NCBI RefSeq assembly: GCF_005952805.1
Contig: NZ_CP040709.1
Coordinates: forward strand, 2,728,001 to 2,792,000
Origin: Inhella inkyongensis
GTDB taxonomy: Bacteria > Pseudomonadota > Gammaproteobacteria > Burkholderiales > Burkholderiaceae_C
Length of the DNA: 64,000 nucleotides
Direction of reading: 5' to 3'
Within the stretch, counting starts at the first letter, position 1; each line of letters begins with the position of its first letter. Of this stretch, positions 1-7,921 are shown piece after piece. Both the position numbers and the translations under genes were made by a program. The notes beneath the pieces are model-generated. The model saw only the letters and a program-made list of their open reading frames with translations. It was not told the DNA's origin and ran no database searches.

Positions 1-395
1 CCCAAACGATTCAAAGCCCAGGCCTTGAGTTTGGCGTTGCCGCTGAGTTCAGCCTCCCGCAGCGCCTGATCGGCGTGATGCAAGGCCTCCGGGTAGGCAA
101 GCGCCTGCGCGCAAGCCAAGGTGAGCGTGCAATGCACCCGCGAACGCCAGTCAGGCAGGCCGGTCAAACAGCCCAGCGCAGCCTGTCCAGCCTGGCGACA
201 GGCATCCAACTCGCCCTGGCGCAGCAGGCTATGCGCCAGCCAGTGACCCGCCTGCCCCTGCAGGCGTTCCAGCTTCAGCGACTGGGCCTGCGCCAACAGG
301 GCTTGAGACTTCGCCAGACAGGACTGAACCTGGCCTGCCGCCGCCAGCCGCTCACAGGCAACTAGCGCCTCGGAACAGTCACTGGGCAGCGACAT
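1..395 (-). CDS. TPR-like protein, N-terminal part (truncated by window edge)
   Basis: This reading frame starts at an ATG complementary to 393-395 and stays open to base 1, so only about 131 N-terminal residues are visible. A GGGGAT ribosome-binding site lies about 7 bases before the ATG. The protein is rich in Ala, Leu and Gln with helix-pair spacing (for example LLAQAQSLKLERLQGQAGHW, then HADQALREAELSGNAKLKAW), which looks like tetratricopeptide repeats. It has no signal peptide. Such N-terminal TPR arrays in this order often precede a GGDEF or histidine kinase domain, but that part is outside the window, so the function is unknown. It lies 36 bases downstream of clpA in the same direction. 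Confidence 0.6.
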   Translation of the reverse strand, partial: MSLPSDCSEALVACERLAAAGQVQSCLAKSQALLAQAQSLKLERLQGQAGHWLAHSLLRQGELDACRQAGQAALGCLTGLPDWRSRVHCTLTLACAQALAYPEALHHADQALREAELSGNAKLKAWALNRL

Positions 396-431
396 GAACG
401 ATCCCCAAGCGCTAAGAGCCCGGCCCCGTCG

Positions 432-2768
432 CTAGCCCGCAGCCGCTGGCTCGGTGTTGCGATCTGCCTTGCCCTTGCCCTTGGGCGGTGGATTGGGCTG
501 GATGTCGAGTTGCACCTGTCCCTGGTCGTCCACATCCACGGTCAAACGGCCGCCATCCACCAAACGTCCAAACAACAGCTCATCGGCCAGCGCGCGCCGG
601 ATGGTGTCTTGGATCAAGCGCTGCATCGGTCGCGCGCCCATCAGCGGATCAAAGCCCTTCTTGCCCAGATGCTGGCGCAGGCCATCGGTGAAGGTGACAT
701 CGACCTTCTTCTCGGCCAGCTGACCTTCAAGTTGCAGCAGGAACTTGTCCACCACGCGCAAGATGATGTCGCTGTCCAGCGAGCGGAAGCTGATGATGCC
801 GTCCAGGCGATTGCGGAACTCCGGTGTGAAGAGCCGCTTGATGTCCGCCATCTCATCACCGAGCTGGCGCTCATTGGTGAAGCCGATGGTGGCCTTTTGC
901 AGGGCCTCAGCGCCCGCATTGGTGGTCATCACGATGATGACGTTGCGGAAGTCGGCCTTGCGCCCGTTGTTGTCGGTCAGGGTGCCGTGATCCATCACCT
1001 GCAGCAGGACATTGAAGACGTCCGGGTGTGCCTTCTCGATTTCATCCAACAGCAGCACCGCGTGGGGCTTCTTGGTGACCGCCTCGGTCATCAACCCGCC
1101 CTGGTCAAAGCCCACATAGCCAGGAGGCGCGCCAATCAGGCGACTGACCGTATGGCGCTCCATGTACTCGCTCATGTCAAAGCGAATCAGCTCGATGCCG
1201 AGGATGAAGGCCAGTTGCTTGGCCACCTCGGTCTTGCCCACGCCGGTGGGGCCGCTGAACAGGAAGGCGCCGATCGGCTTGTCGGGTTTGCCCAAGCCGG
1301 AGCGCGCCATCTTGATGCTGGCGGCCAGGGCCTCAATAGCGGGGTCCTGCCCAAACACAGTCGCCTTGAGGTCACGCTCCAGACTCTTGAGCTTGCCGCG
1401 GTCGTCGCTATTGACGGTCGCCGGCGGAATGCGGGCGATCTTGGACACGATGTCCTCGACCTCGCTGCGCGTGATGGTCTTCTTGCGCTTGCTGGCCGGC
1501 AGGATGCGCTGCGCCGCACCCGCCTCGTCGATGACGTCGATGGCTTTGTCGGGCAGATAGCGGTCGTTGATGAATTTGTGCGAGAGCTCGGCCGCAGCCT
1601 CCAGCGCCCCCAGCGCGTACTTGACCGCGTGGTGTTCCTCAAAACGGCTCTTCAGTCCCTTGAGGATCTCCACCGTCTGGCTGACCGTGGGCTCGATCAC
1701 ATCGACCTTTTGGAAGCGCCGCGAGAGCGCCGCGTCCTTCTCAAAAATGCCGCGGTACTCGGTGAAGGTGGTGGCGCCGATGCACTTGAGCTGCCCGTTG
1801 GACAGCGCCGGCTTGAGCAAGTTGCTGGCGTCCAGCGTGCCGCCGCTGGCCGCGCCGGCGCCGATCAGGGTGTGGATCTCATCGATGAAAAGCACAGCCC
1901 CAGGCTGATCCTTCAGCTGCTTCAGCACCGCCTTCAGTCGCTGCTCGAAATCGCCCCGGTACTTGGTACCGGCCAACAAGGCACCCATGTCCAAGGAATA
2001 GACCACGCTGTCGGCCAACACCTCGGGCACAGCGCCTTCGGTGATCCGCCAAGCCAGGCCCTCGGCAATCGCCGTTTTGCCCACGCCTGCCTCGCCCACC
2101 AACAGCGGATTGTTCTTGCGGCGGCGGCACAGCACCTGAATCACCCGCTCGACTTCGTGCTCGCGGCCAATCAAGGGGTCGATGCGGCCATCCTTGGCGG
2201 CCGCATTCAGGTTGTGGGTGAACTGCTCCAGGGGCGAAGCCTTGGCCGGTTGGCCCTCGGCCTCCTCACCGCCCTGCTGCCCCTCGCCCTCAGGCTTGCC
2301 CTCGGGCCCCTTGGGCGGCTCGGGGGCGTCGGTCTTGCGGATGCCATGGGCGATGAAGTTCACCACATCCAGGCGGGTGACGCCCTGCTGGTGCAGGTAA
2401 TAGACGGCGTGTGAATCCTTCTCGCCAAAGATCGCCACCAGCACATTGGCGCCGGTCACTTCTTTCTTGCCATTGCCGGTGCTCTGCACATGCATGATGG
2501 CGCGTTGGATCACGCGCTGGAAACCCAGTGTGGGCTGGGTGTCCACCTCCTCGGTGCCCCCCACAGTCGGCGTGTTGTCCTTGATGAACTGCGCCAGGCT
2601 CTTGCGCAGATCCTCGATCTGCGCCGCACAGGCCCGCAGCACTTCGGCCGCCGAGGGGTTGTCGAGCAAGGCCATCAGCAGGTGCTCAACGGTGATGAAC
2701 TCGTGGCGCTGCTGACGCGCGTCCACGAAGGCCATATGCAGACTGACTTCCAGTTCCTGGGCAATCAT
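432..2768 (-). CDS. clpA: ATP-dependent Clp protease ATP-binding subunit ClpA
   Basis: AAA+ unfoldase that forms a hexamer, unfolds proteins and feeds them to ClpP in the cytoplasm. The 778 residues show a Clp N-domain (about 1-145), a charged Gly/Glu/Pro linker (about 148-178) longer than that of E. coli ClpA, a first AAA module with Walker [10 protein letters not shown] near 225-233, and a second with GPTGVGKTE. The ClpB coiled-coil middle domain is absent. A ClpP-docking loop of the IGL/IGF type is visible ([10 protein letters not shown]) just before the [10 protein letters not shown] motif. I chose [14 protein letters not shown] as the start because it matches the family and its ATG overlaps the clpS stop as ATGA. 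An upstream in-frame ATG six codons earlier lies inside clpS and is less likely. Confidence 0.97.
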   Translation of the reverse strand: MIAQELEVSLHMAFVDARQQRHEFITVEHLLMALLDNPSAAEVLRACAAQIEDLRKSLAQFIKDNTPTVGGTEEVDTQPTLGFQRVIQRAIMHVQSTGNGKKEVTGANVLVAIFGEKDSHAVYYLHQQGVTRLDVVNFIAHGIRKTDAPEPPKGPEGKPEGEGQQGGEEAEGQPAKASPLEQFTHNLNAAAKDGRIDPLIGREHEVERVIQVLCRRRKNNPLLVGEAGVGKTAIAEGLAWRITEGAVPEVLADSVVYSLDMGALLAGTKYRGDFEQRLKAVLKQLKDQPGAVLFIDEIHTLIGAGAASGGTLDASNLLKPALSNGQLKCIGATTFTEYRGIFEKDAALSRRFQKVDVIEPTVSQTVEILKGLKSRFEEHHAVKYALGALEAAAELSHKFINDRYLPDKAIDVIDEAGAAQRILPASKRKKTITRSEVEDIVSKIARIPPATVNSDDRGKLKSLERDLKATVFGQDPAIEALAASIKMARSGLGKPDKPIGAFLFSGPTGVGKTEVAKQLAFILGIELIRFDMSEYMERHTVSRLIGAPPGYVGFDQGGLMTEAVTKKPHAVLLLDEIEKAHPDVFNVLLQVMDHGTLTDNNGRKADFRNVIIVMTTNAGAEALQKATIGFTNERQLGDEMADIKRLFTPEFRNRLDGIISFRSLDSDIILRVVDKFLLQLEGQLAEKKVDVTFTDGLRQHLGKKGFDPLMGARPMQRLIQDTIRRALADELLFGRLVDGGRLTVDVDDQGQVQLDIQPNPPPKGKGKADRNTEPAAAG

Positions 2769-3127
2769 GTGGGCTCCATGACGCATTGAAGGGGGTGACC
2801 GGCGCGCTTGGCAGCGTCCAGCACCAGTTCGACTTTGGTGGCCGCGACGTCCTTGGAGTAGACCCCACAGACGCCCCGACCTTCGTGGTGAATCTTCAGC
2901 ATGATCAGCGTGGCACTGTCCAGATCGTGGCGGAAATACTCCTGCAACACCATCACCACGAACTCCATCGGCGTGAAGTCGTCATTCAACATAAAGACTT
3001 GATAAAGGCGCGGCGGCTCGGTGCGCTGCGCCAATCGCTCGACGGCGACCGCACCGGCGCCCTCATCGGGCGGGCTCGGTGGTGGAGAGCCCGGCGGCAA
3101 AGCGGATAGAAATAGCGACGAAGGCAT
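2765..3127 (-). CDS. clpS: ATP-dependent Clp protease adaptor ClpS
   Basis: Adaptor that binds the ClpA N-domain and delivers N-degron substrates. The 120 residues consist of a disordered Pro-rich N-terminal tail (about 1-35) that is needed for delivery in this family, then the conserved core with [20 protein letters not shown] and the acidic/hydrophobic N-degron pocket. The core continues through [20 protein letters not shown]. The stop overlaps the clpA start by four bases (ATGA), so the two are translationally coupled. The divergent cold-shock gene on the other side reproduces the cspD-clpS-clpA arrangement of other proteobacteria. Confidence 0.96.
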   Translation of the reverse strand: MPSSLFLSALPPGSPPPSPPDEGAGAVAVERLAQRTEPPRLYQVFMLNDDFTPMEFVVMVLQEYFRHDLDSATLIMLKIHHEGRGVCGVYSKDVAATKVELVLDAAKRAGHPLQCVMEPT

Positions 3128-3385
3128 GCGCCGATTCTAGGGAGCTACCTAGGAGAAAGTGGTTTGCGTGGGCTTGTCGATCTGGCGCCCATTGTTGACC
3201 GCCTCCCGCTTCGTCCAAACCTTGAATTGGGGGCTGGCCACCCGGCTTCAAGCCTTGCGGGTGAATCCGGATGGGGCAGTTACGGAGTGACGCGGCGCGA
3301 GCCGCTTTCCAACAATGCCGCCCTCGCCGCCAAGCCCCCTTGTTTTGGGCCCGGTCGGCCCCCTCTTCAGCCCCGGGAGAAACCC
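3128..3385. other. Intergenic region between clpS and the cold-shock gene
   Basis: This 258-base gap separates divergent clpS and csp. It must hold both promoters and probably a long 5' leader of the csp mRNA, as is usual for cold-shock genes. I see no convincing consensus promoter by eye. A GGGAGA ribosome-binding site sits a few bases before the csp ATG. Confidence 0.4.
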
Positions 3386-3610
3386 ATGCCCATCGGAACG
3401 GTGAAATGGTTCAACGACACCAAAGGCTTCGGCTTCATCGAACCTGAGGGCGGGGGCGCCGACGTGTTTGCGCACTTCAGTGCCATCCAGATGGAAGGCT
3501 TTCGCACCCTGCGACAGGGCAGCACCGTGTCCTTTGAAACCGTCGAAGGCCCCAAGGGTCTGCTGGCACACAACATCATGCCGGTGGCCAGCAACTCAGC
3601 CCCTTCCTGA
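3386..3610 (+). CDS. Cold-shock protein, CspA family
   Basis: Single OB-fold RNA/DNA chaperone of 74 residues, the normal size for the family. It shows RNP1-like [11 protein letters not shown] and RNP2-like DVFAHFSAI, following the typical opening GTVKWFND. Cold-shock proteins melt secondary structure in mRNA during cold or stationary phase. The start at MPIGTVKWF follows a GGGAGA site. An in-frame extension further upstream has no family similarity and is rejected. It is transcribed away from clpS-clpA, the same neighbourhood as cspD in E. coli, which suggests a stationary-phase or stress role (inference). Confidence 0.95.
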   Translation: MPIGTVKWFNDTKGFGFIEPEGGGADVFAHFSAIQMEGFRTLRQGSTVSFETVEGPKGLLAHNIMPVASNSAPS

Positions 3611-3625
3611 GAGCCGCAAACCCGT

Positions 3626-4396
3626 TCAGCTGGCCGCAGCCGTCAACAGCTTGAGGGCCTGGGGGCGCGCACTTCGTGCGCCCCAGTCGAGGATTTCCAG
3701 CCGGCCATCCGGATGCTCGGCCAGCGCGGTCAGGCTCTCGACCCAGTCGCCATCGTTGGCGTAGAGCACGCCCTCCACCTGCCGCAACTCGGCATGGTGG
3801 ATGTGGCCGCAGACCACCCCGTCCAAGCCACGAGCCTTGGCTTCCCGCGCCACGGCCACCTCGAAGTCGTCCACATAGGCCACCGCGCGCTTGACCTTGA
3901 GCTTGAGGTAGCGCGACAAGCTCCAGTACGGCAGGCCCAGCCGAGCCCGGGCTGAGTTCAACCAGTGGTTCCAGGACAGCACCCGCGTGTAGGCCCAGTC
4001 GCCCAGATGGGCCAACCAGCGAGCGCACTGCACCACACCGTCAAACCGGTCACCGTGGGTAACCCACAGCCGGCGGCCATCGGCCAGGATATGAATGGCC
4101 TCCTCCTGCACCTCGATACCACCAAAGCTATGCCCCAGATAGCGGCGCGCAAACTCGTCATGATTGCCCGGCACAAAGACCACCCGCGTGCCCTTGCGCA
4201 CCTTGCGGAGCAGCTTTTGCACCACGTCGTTGTGCTGCTGCGGCCAGTACCACTGCCGCCGCAACTGCCAGCCATCGATGATGTCGCCCACCAGATAGAG
4301 GGTGTCGCAGTCGACCCGCTTCAAGAAGTCGAGCAGCGCGCCCGCCTGGCACCCCGGCGTCCCCAGGTGCAAGTCGGAGATCCAGACCGTTCGCAT
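3626..4396 (-). CDS. PlcP-like metallophosphoesterase (candidate phospholipase C)
   Basis: Calcineurin-like phosphoesterase of 256 residues, of the LpxH-related type usually named UDP-2,3-diacylglucosamine diphosphatase. Metal-site motifs are complete: D8-x-H10 (ISDLHLG), GD38-x-x-D41, GNHD 77-80, H114-G-D, and GHIH 197-200. Features such as WYWPQQHNDVVQKLLRK and YANDGDWVESLTALAEH resemble PlcP, which cleaves phospholipid to diacylglycerol under phosphate starvation, more than true LpxH. The context agrees: psd lies just upstream, and a GT4 glycosyltransferase and the pst operon are close by. I chose MRTVWISDLH because GGGG sits 8 bases upstream and the domain starts there. An in-frame ATG at 4504 would add 36 residues. 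Substrate is inferred. Confidence 0.75.
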   Translation of the reverse strand: MRTVWISDLHLGTPGCQAGALLDFLKRVDCDTLYLVGDIIDGWQLRRQWYWPQQHNDVVQKLLRKVRKGTRVVFVPGNHDEFARRYLGHSFGGIEVQEEAIHILADGRRLWVTHGDRFDGVVQCARWLAHLGDWAYTRVLSWNHWLNSARARLGLPYWSLSRYLKLKVKRAVAYVDDFEVAVAREAKARGLDGVVCGHIHHAELRQVEGVLYANDGDWVESLTALAEHPDGRLEILDWGARSARPQALKLLTAAAS

Positions 4397-4526
4397 CCGC
4401 AAGTCCCCGGACTCAGCCTCTTCAGCCGGATGGGCTGGGCCGGGTTGCAGCCTGGGGTCTGCATTCAGGTCAACGGTCAAATCCAGGGGAAGGTCGCGTC
4501 GCATGGACCGCCATGCTGTCTGTCCT

Positions 4527-5423
4527 TCAAGACGCCCTGATGACGGGCAAGCGACGTACAAGCGCCTGACCCATGCGCAATGTCTGCCCCTCGCCACTCA
4601 ACAGCTCAAACCCGGGGGGCAGCAGCATCACCACGGTGGAGCCATGCTCGAACCAGCCCAGTTCCTCGCCCCGCTGCACCTGGGCGGCACAGGGCGTCTC
4701 GCAGGCGCCCCGGCGGCGTGGATAGGGCTCATCGCCCAGGCAATGCAGCCGCAGGCTAGCCACCAGGATGGCCGCCACCGGCACCATCAGCAGTTGTGGG
4801 CCGTCGTGCAGGCGCAGGCGCATCACGGCCCGCTCATTGCGGCAGAACAGGCGCTCGATGCGCGCCAGCGCGATGGGATTGACATTCCACGTGTCACCGC
4901 TGATGTAGCGCACCTGCTCGATGCGCCCGGCATCCGGGGCGTGCAAGCGGTGGTACATCGCGGAGGTCAGGCGCAGGGTCACAAACTGACCGCCCTCGAA
5001 CTCGACCGCATCGGCGGCACTTCCTAGCAACTCGCTCAGCGTATAGGGCATGCCCTTGGCCTGCAGCACCAGGCCCTGGGCAATCGGGCCGCACGCCCCC
5101 ACCAAGGCGTCACAGGGGCTGGTGAGCCACTCCGGCCCGTCCGCAATCGGGCGCGCGCCCGGCTTGAGCTCACGGATGAAGCACTCGCGCAGGCTATGGA
5201 ACTTGCTGTGTTTGGCTTCGCTCAAGTCCAGGTCGGTGAACAGGCGCCAGAGGGCGATGGACGCCCGCGTCAGCCAGGGCGAGCGAATGCCGGACCACCA
5301 GCCCATGGCCTGGGTGGCCCAGCGCCGCGGGATGCGGTTGGTGAGCAGGAAGTTCAAGTCCTCATTGAGCAACAGGGCATCGCGCCAGCGGCGCTTGGGC
5401 AAGGCGTGGGTCTGGTTTTTCAT
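4527..5423 (-). CDS. psd: Phosphatidylserine decarboxylase (long, E. coli-like type)
   Basis: Pyruvoyl enzyme converting phosphatidylserine to phosphatidylethanolamine at the inner membrane. The 298-residue proenzyme has the self-cleavage site H-G-S262-T-V near the C-terminus (LGST in E. coli), and residues matching the autoprocessing triad: D105 (SPCDALVG), H161 (YHRLHAP) and S262. Motifs HSLRECFIRELKPGARPI and LQAKGMPYTLSELLG align with the E. coli type. Many Burkholderiales use a shorter Psd near pssA, so this may be a locus-specific paralogue (inference). It is followed on the same strand by the PlcP-like gene and diverges from the aminotransferase with a 54-base gap. Confidence 0.88.
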   Translation of the reverse strand: MKNQTHALPKRRWRDALLLNEDLNFLLTNRIPRRWATQAMGWWSGIRSPWLTRASIALWRLFTDLDLSEAKHSKFHSLRECFIRELKPGARPIADGPEWLTSPCDALVGACGPIAQGLVLQAKGMPYTLSELLGSAADAVEFEGGQFVTLRLTSAMYHRLHAPDAGRIEQVRYISGDTWNVNPIALARIERLFCRNERAVMRLRLHDGPQLLMVPVAAILVASLRLHCLGDEPYPRRRGACETPCAAQVQRGEELGWFEHGSTVVMLLPPGFELLSGEGQTLRMGQALVRRLPVIRAS

Positions 5424-5477
5424 CGAGGCGTCAAGTCAAAGGGCTACACCGAAGCTCTCGCAGTGTCGGAAGCGCAT

Positions 5478-7130
5478 ATGACAGAAGCTTTGAACCTCAG
5501 CGCCCTGGCCGCCGGCCTGACGGCAGCCGGACTCCTGGGCCACCGTGTCTGGCAACGGCTGCAGCTCTCGCGCGCCAAGCACCCTTCGCTCACCGGGCAC
5601 GCGCGCATGGCGCGCCGGATGGGACGCTGGCTACCGGGCTACCACTTTGACGCCGATGACTTCTTCCAAGCCGATGGAGCCGGTGCCGAAGTCGTGGCCC
5701 GGCGGCAAGCCGGCTTCGAACGGCTGTCCACCCAGCTGAGCACACGGCACCCGCAGTCCGTTGCCGCCAGCCGCGCCCTGCGCCAGGGCCTGAGCGACCT
5801 GCAATTCACCAGCGCTTACCGCGTGCCCTACCCTTTCAGCCCGCTGGTGCGCGAACAGCTGCCGCTGGGCAGCGTGTTCGAACGCACCGAGGGCCACCGC
5901 GTCATCGACCTGGATGGGCAGGTGTTTGACGACTTGAGCGGCAGCTACGGCGTCAATCTCTTTGGCCATGAGTTCTACAAGCGGAACTTGCAGGAGGCAC
6001 AGCAACGCGCGCTGCCCCTGGGTATGTTGCTCGGCGCCTATCACCCGGCCACCTTGGATGTGGTGCAACGGCTGCGGCGTCTCTCCGGCCAAGACGAGGT
6101 GAGCTTTCATATGTCAGGCACCGAGGCCGTCATGCAGGCGGTGCGCCTGGCGCGCTATCACAGTGGCAAGCAAAAGCTGGTGCGCTTTTGTGGCGCCTAC
6201 CACGGCTGGTGGGGCGAGGTGCAGCCCGGCCCCGGCAACCCGACCCCCGCCGACCACACCTACACCCTGCGCGACATGAGCGAGCGCAGCCTGCGCGTGC
6301 TGAAGAGCCGCCGCGACATCGCCTGCGTGCTGGTCAACCCCCTGCAGGCCCTGCACCCCAACCAGGCGGCGCCGGGCGACAGCAGCCTGGTCGGCCAGCG
6401 GCAGCTCAAGGGCGCCGACCTGAAGGCCTATGCCGACTGGCTGCGCCAACTGCGCCAGGTTTGCACCGAGCGGGGCATCGCCCTCATCTTTGATGAGGTC
6501 TTTGTTGGCTTCCGCCTCGCTCCCGGCGGCGCGCAGCAGCTCTTTGGTGTGCAGGCTGATCTGGTGACCTACGGCAAGACCTTGGGCGGCGGCCTGCCGG
6601 TGGGCGTGCTCTGTGGCCAGGCCCGCTGGATGAAACGATTTCGCGCCGAGCGCCCGGCCGATCTGTGCTTCGCGCGGGGCACCTTCAACGCCCACCCTCA
6701 GGTCATCTGTGCCATGCAGGTGTTCTTGGAGCAACTGGAAAGGCCAGAGGTCCAGGCCCTCTACACCAAGCTGAACGAGCAATGGACCGCACGGGCCCAG
6801 CAGCTCAATCTGGCCTTGCATCAAGCGGGCCATCCTGTTGGGGTGGCGCAGCTTGGGACCATCTGGGCGCTGCAGTTCAACGCCCCCGGTCGCTACCACT
6901 GGATGCTGCAGTTCTACTTGCGCGCGCAGGGCCTGCTGCTGTCCTGGGTGGGTAGCGGCCGCATCGTCTGGAGCCTGGACTACAGCCAGGCCGACTTCGA
7001 TGCGGTGTGCCAGCGCGTCCTGGCGGCTTGCGCCCAGATGCGGCAGGACGGCTGGTGGGATGGGGCACCCGCCGCGCCACAACTCAAGCGCCGCCTCCTC
7101 AAAGAGATCTGGCAGGCCTGGAGGGCCTGA
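5478..7130 (+). CDS. Membrane-anchored class III aminotransferase (GSA aminomutase-like)
   Basis: PLP-dependent fold-type I enzyme of 550 residues, longer than glutamate-1-semialdehyde aminomutase (about 430). The extension is N-terminal: a hydrophobic stretch at about 5-21 (LNLSALAAGLTAAGLLG) that could anchor it to the membrane, then a basic helical region to about 115. The catalytic domain shows SGTEAV (213-218), AYHGWWGE (240-247), FDE with D339, and YGKTLGGGLP with the Schiff-base lysine K367. The start follows a GGAAG site. A heme-pathway role is unlikely given the anchor and the lipid-gene neighbours; transfer of an amino group to a lipid headgroup or sugar precursor is possible but unproven. 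Confidence 0.8.
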   Translation: MTEALNLSALAAGLTAAGLLGHRVWQRLQLSRAKHPSLTGHARMARRMGRWLPGYHFDADDFFQADGAGAEVVARRQAGFERLSTQLSTRHPQSVAASRALRQGLSDLQFTSAYRVPYPFSPLVREQLPLGSVFERTEGHRVIDLDGQVFDDLSGSYGVNLFGHEFYKRNLQEAQQRALPLGMLLGAYHPATLDVVQRLRRLSGQDEVSFHMSGTEAVMQAVRLARYHSGKQKLVRFCGAYHGWWGEVQPGPGNPTPADHTYTLRDMSERSLRVLKSRRDIACVLVNPLQALHPNQAAPGDSSLVGQRQLKGADLKAYADWLRQLRQVCTERGIALIFDEVFVGFRLAPGGAQQLFGVQADLVTYGKTLGGGLPVGVLCGQARWMKRFRAERPADLCFARGTFNAHPQVICAMQVFLEQLERPEVQALYTKLNEQWTARAQQLNLALHQAGHPVGVAQLGTIWALQFNAPGRYHWMLQFYLRAQGLLLSWVGSGRIVWSLDYSQADFDAVCQRVLAACAQMRQDGWWDGAPAAPQLKRRLLKEIWQAWRA

Positions 7131-7154
7131 GCCCGCCAGGCCACGACACGCCAC

Positions 7155-7766
7155 TCAGGATTCTGGGCGGGCGTGGTGCATCGGATCGATCAATTCGCCC
7201 TTCAACAAATAGAAGGGCGACTTCCAATACAGCATCACGTCATGGAAAGGGTCGGTCAGGATCTTGCACATCCAGACCAGGCCGGTGTGCACGTCATACA
7301 GATGAAACAGGTGCACGGTGCGCATCAGCAGTCCCGTCACGCCCAGCGCCAGCCAGGCCAGCCCCACGTCGTGCCAATAGCCAGGAAGGTCCGTGGCCGG
7401 TTCAATCCAGCCCCAGAGTGATGGCTGCAGCCACAGCAGCAGCGGCAGACCCGCCCAGACCGACATCAAGAACACCTTGCGCCTCAGGTTGTAGCCCACC
7501 TTGATGGCCTCTTTGTGCTCATGGGTGGCCTGGTTCACCTCGTCATAGCCCTTGGGCTCGAAGAAGAAATGGCCGGCTTGGCGCGAGCTCATGGAGACCC
7601 CCCAAGCCAGCAAGGCGGCCAGGGCCGGGTCGACGAACAAGAGGCCATAGGCGCAGAGAAAGCTCAAGGCGCTCAAGAGGTGCAAGCTCTGGTTGATGCG
7701 GCTGTGGTGGTAGTAGCGATGGTCATCCCAGCGCTGGGTTCGCAGGGATTGCAGGAATGGGCTCAC
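7155..7766 (-). CDS. DUF962/Mpo1-like multi-pass membrane protein
   Basis: About 203 residues with four or so hydrophobic segments. Two motifs match the DUF962/Mpo1 family: H20-x4-N25-x3-H29 (HHSRINQSLH) and Q-x-GH-x2-FE (RQAGHFFFEP). Yeast Mpo1 is an iron-dependent dioxygenase in 2-hydroxy fatty acid alpha-oxidation, so these His residues could bind metal. The C-terminal half (HEHKEAIKVGYNLRRK, then two more membrane spans and HLFHLYDVHTG) goes beyond the usual domain. I chose the GTG at 7766 because GAGGA lies 6 bases upstream; the frame stays open to 7901 but that part consists of the tandem repeats. It converges on the aminotransferase and diverges from the glycosyltransferase, sharing its putative Pho-box region. 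Confidence 0.6.
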   Translation of the reverse strand: MSPFLQSLRTQRWDDHRYYHHSRINQSLHLLSALSFLCAYGLLFVDPALAALLAWGVSMSSRQAGHFFFEPKGYDEVNQATHEHKEAIKVGYNLRRKVFLMSVWAGLPLLLWLQPSLWGWIEPATDLPGYWHDVGLAWLALGVTGLLMRTVHLFHLYDVHTGLVWMCKILTDPFHDVMLYWKSPFYLLKGELIDPMHHARPES

Positions 7767-7781
7767 GCGGCGTCCTCGCAA

Positions 7782-7814
7782 AAGTAAAGGGGAAGTAAAG
7801 GGGAAGTAAGGGGG
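7782..7814. repeat. Three tandem 11-bp repeats in the leader of the DUF962 gene
   Basis: Three head-to-tail copies of AAGTAAAGGGG occupy 7782-7792, 7793-7803 and 7804-7814; the third reads AAGTAAGGGGG. They lie between the GTG start of the DUF962 gene and the Pho-box region. One turn of helix per unit suggests a protein-binding array or simple slippage expansion; the sequence itself does not match the Pho consensus. Confidence 0.85.
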
Positions 7815-7870
7815 AACCAAGAAGGGAAAGCCCATGGTGGCGCTGGCCTGTGAAGACCCGGTGACGCCGC

Positions 7871-7888
7871 CTGTCACACAACCGTTGC
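7871..7888 (+). promoter_or_regulatory. Candidate Pho box upstream of the GT4 gene
   Basis: CTGTCAC-ACAA-CCGTTGC: two 7-mers spaced by 4 bases, an 11-base period as in the PhoB consensus CTGTCAT-N4-CTGTCAT. The first unit matches 6 of 7; the second is weaker. Over 22 bases it agrees with the box before pstS at 17 positions by my count. It is about 34 bases before the glycosyltransferase ATG and could also serve the divergent DUF962 gene. Confidence 0.55.
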
Positions 7889-7921
7889 ACAGCCGTCTCA
7901 ATCGGCCACGAGCATCGCGGC

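Noticed and set aside
75..365. Plus-strand 96-codon frame at the left edge
   Set aside because: It is Gln/Arg/Leu-rich and opposite the TPR-like gene, which has a ribosome-binding site and better composition.
510..2414. Long open frame (634 codons) antisense to clpA
   Set aside because: It is the mirror of clpA, full of His/Gln/Arg/Leu with no domain; high GC produces such shadows. The same holds for long antisense frames at 24984-26900, 45668-47119 and 49829-51952.
5196..5477. Upstream extension of the aminotransferase
   Set aside because: It lies antisense inside psd and is low-complexity; the ATG at 5478 has a GGAAG site.
5424..5477. Pho box in the psd/aminotransferase gap
   Set aside because: GTCAAGTCAAA is present but not as two 7-mers at an 11-base period, on either strand.
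7767..7901. Longer start for the DUF962 protein
   Set aside because: The extra residues translate the tandem repeats and the Pho-box region; the GTG at 7766 has a good ribosome-binding site and begins the conserved part.
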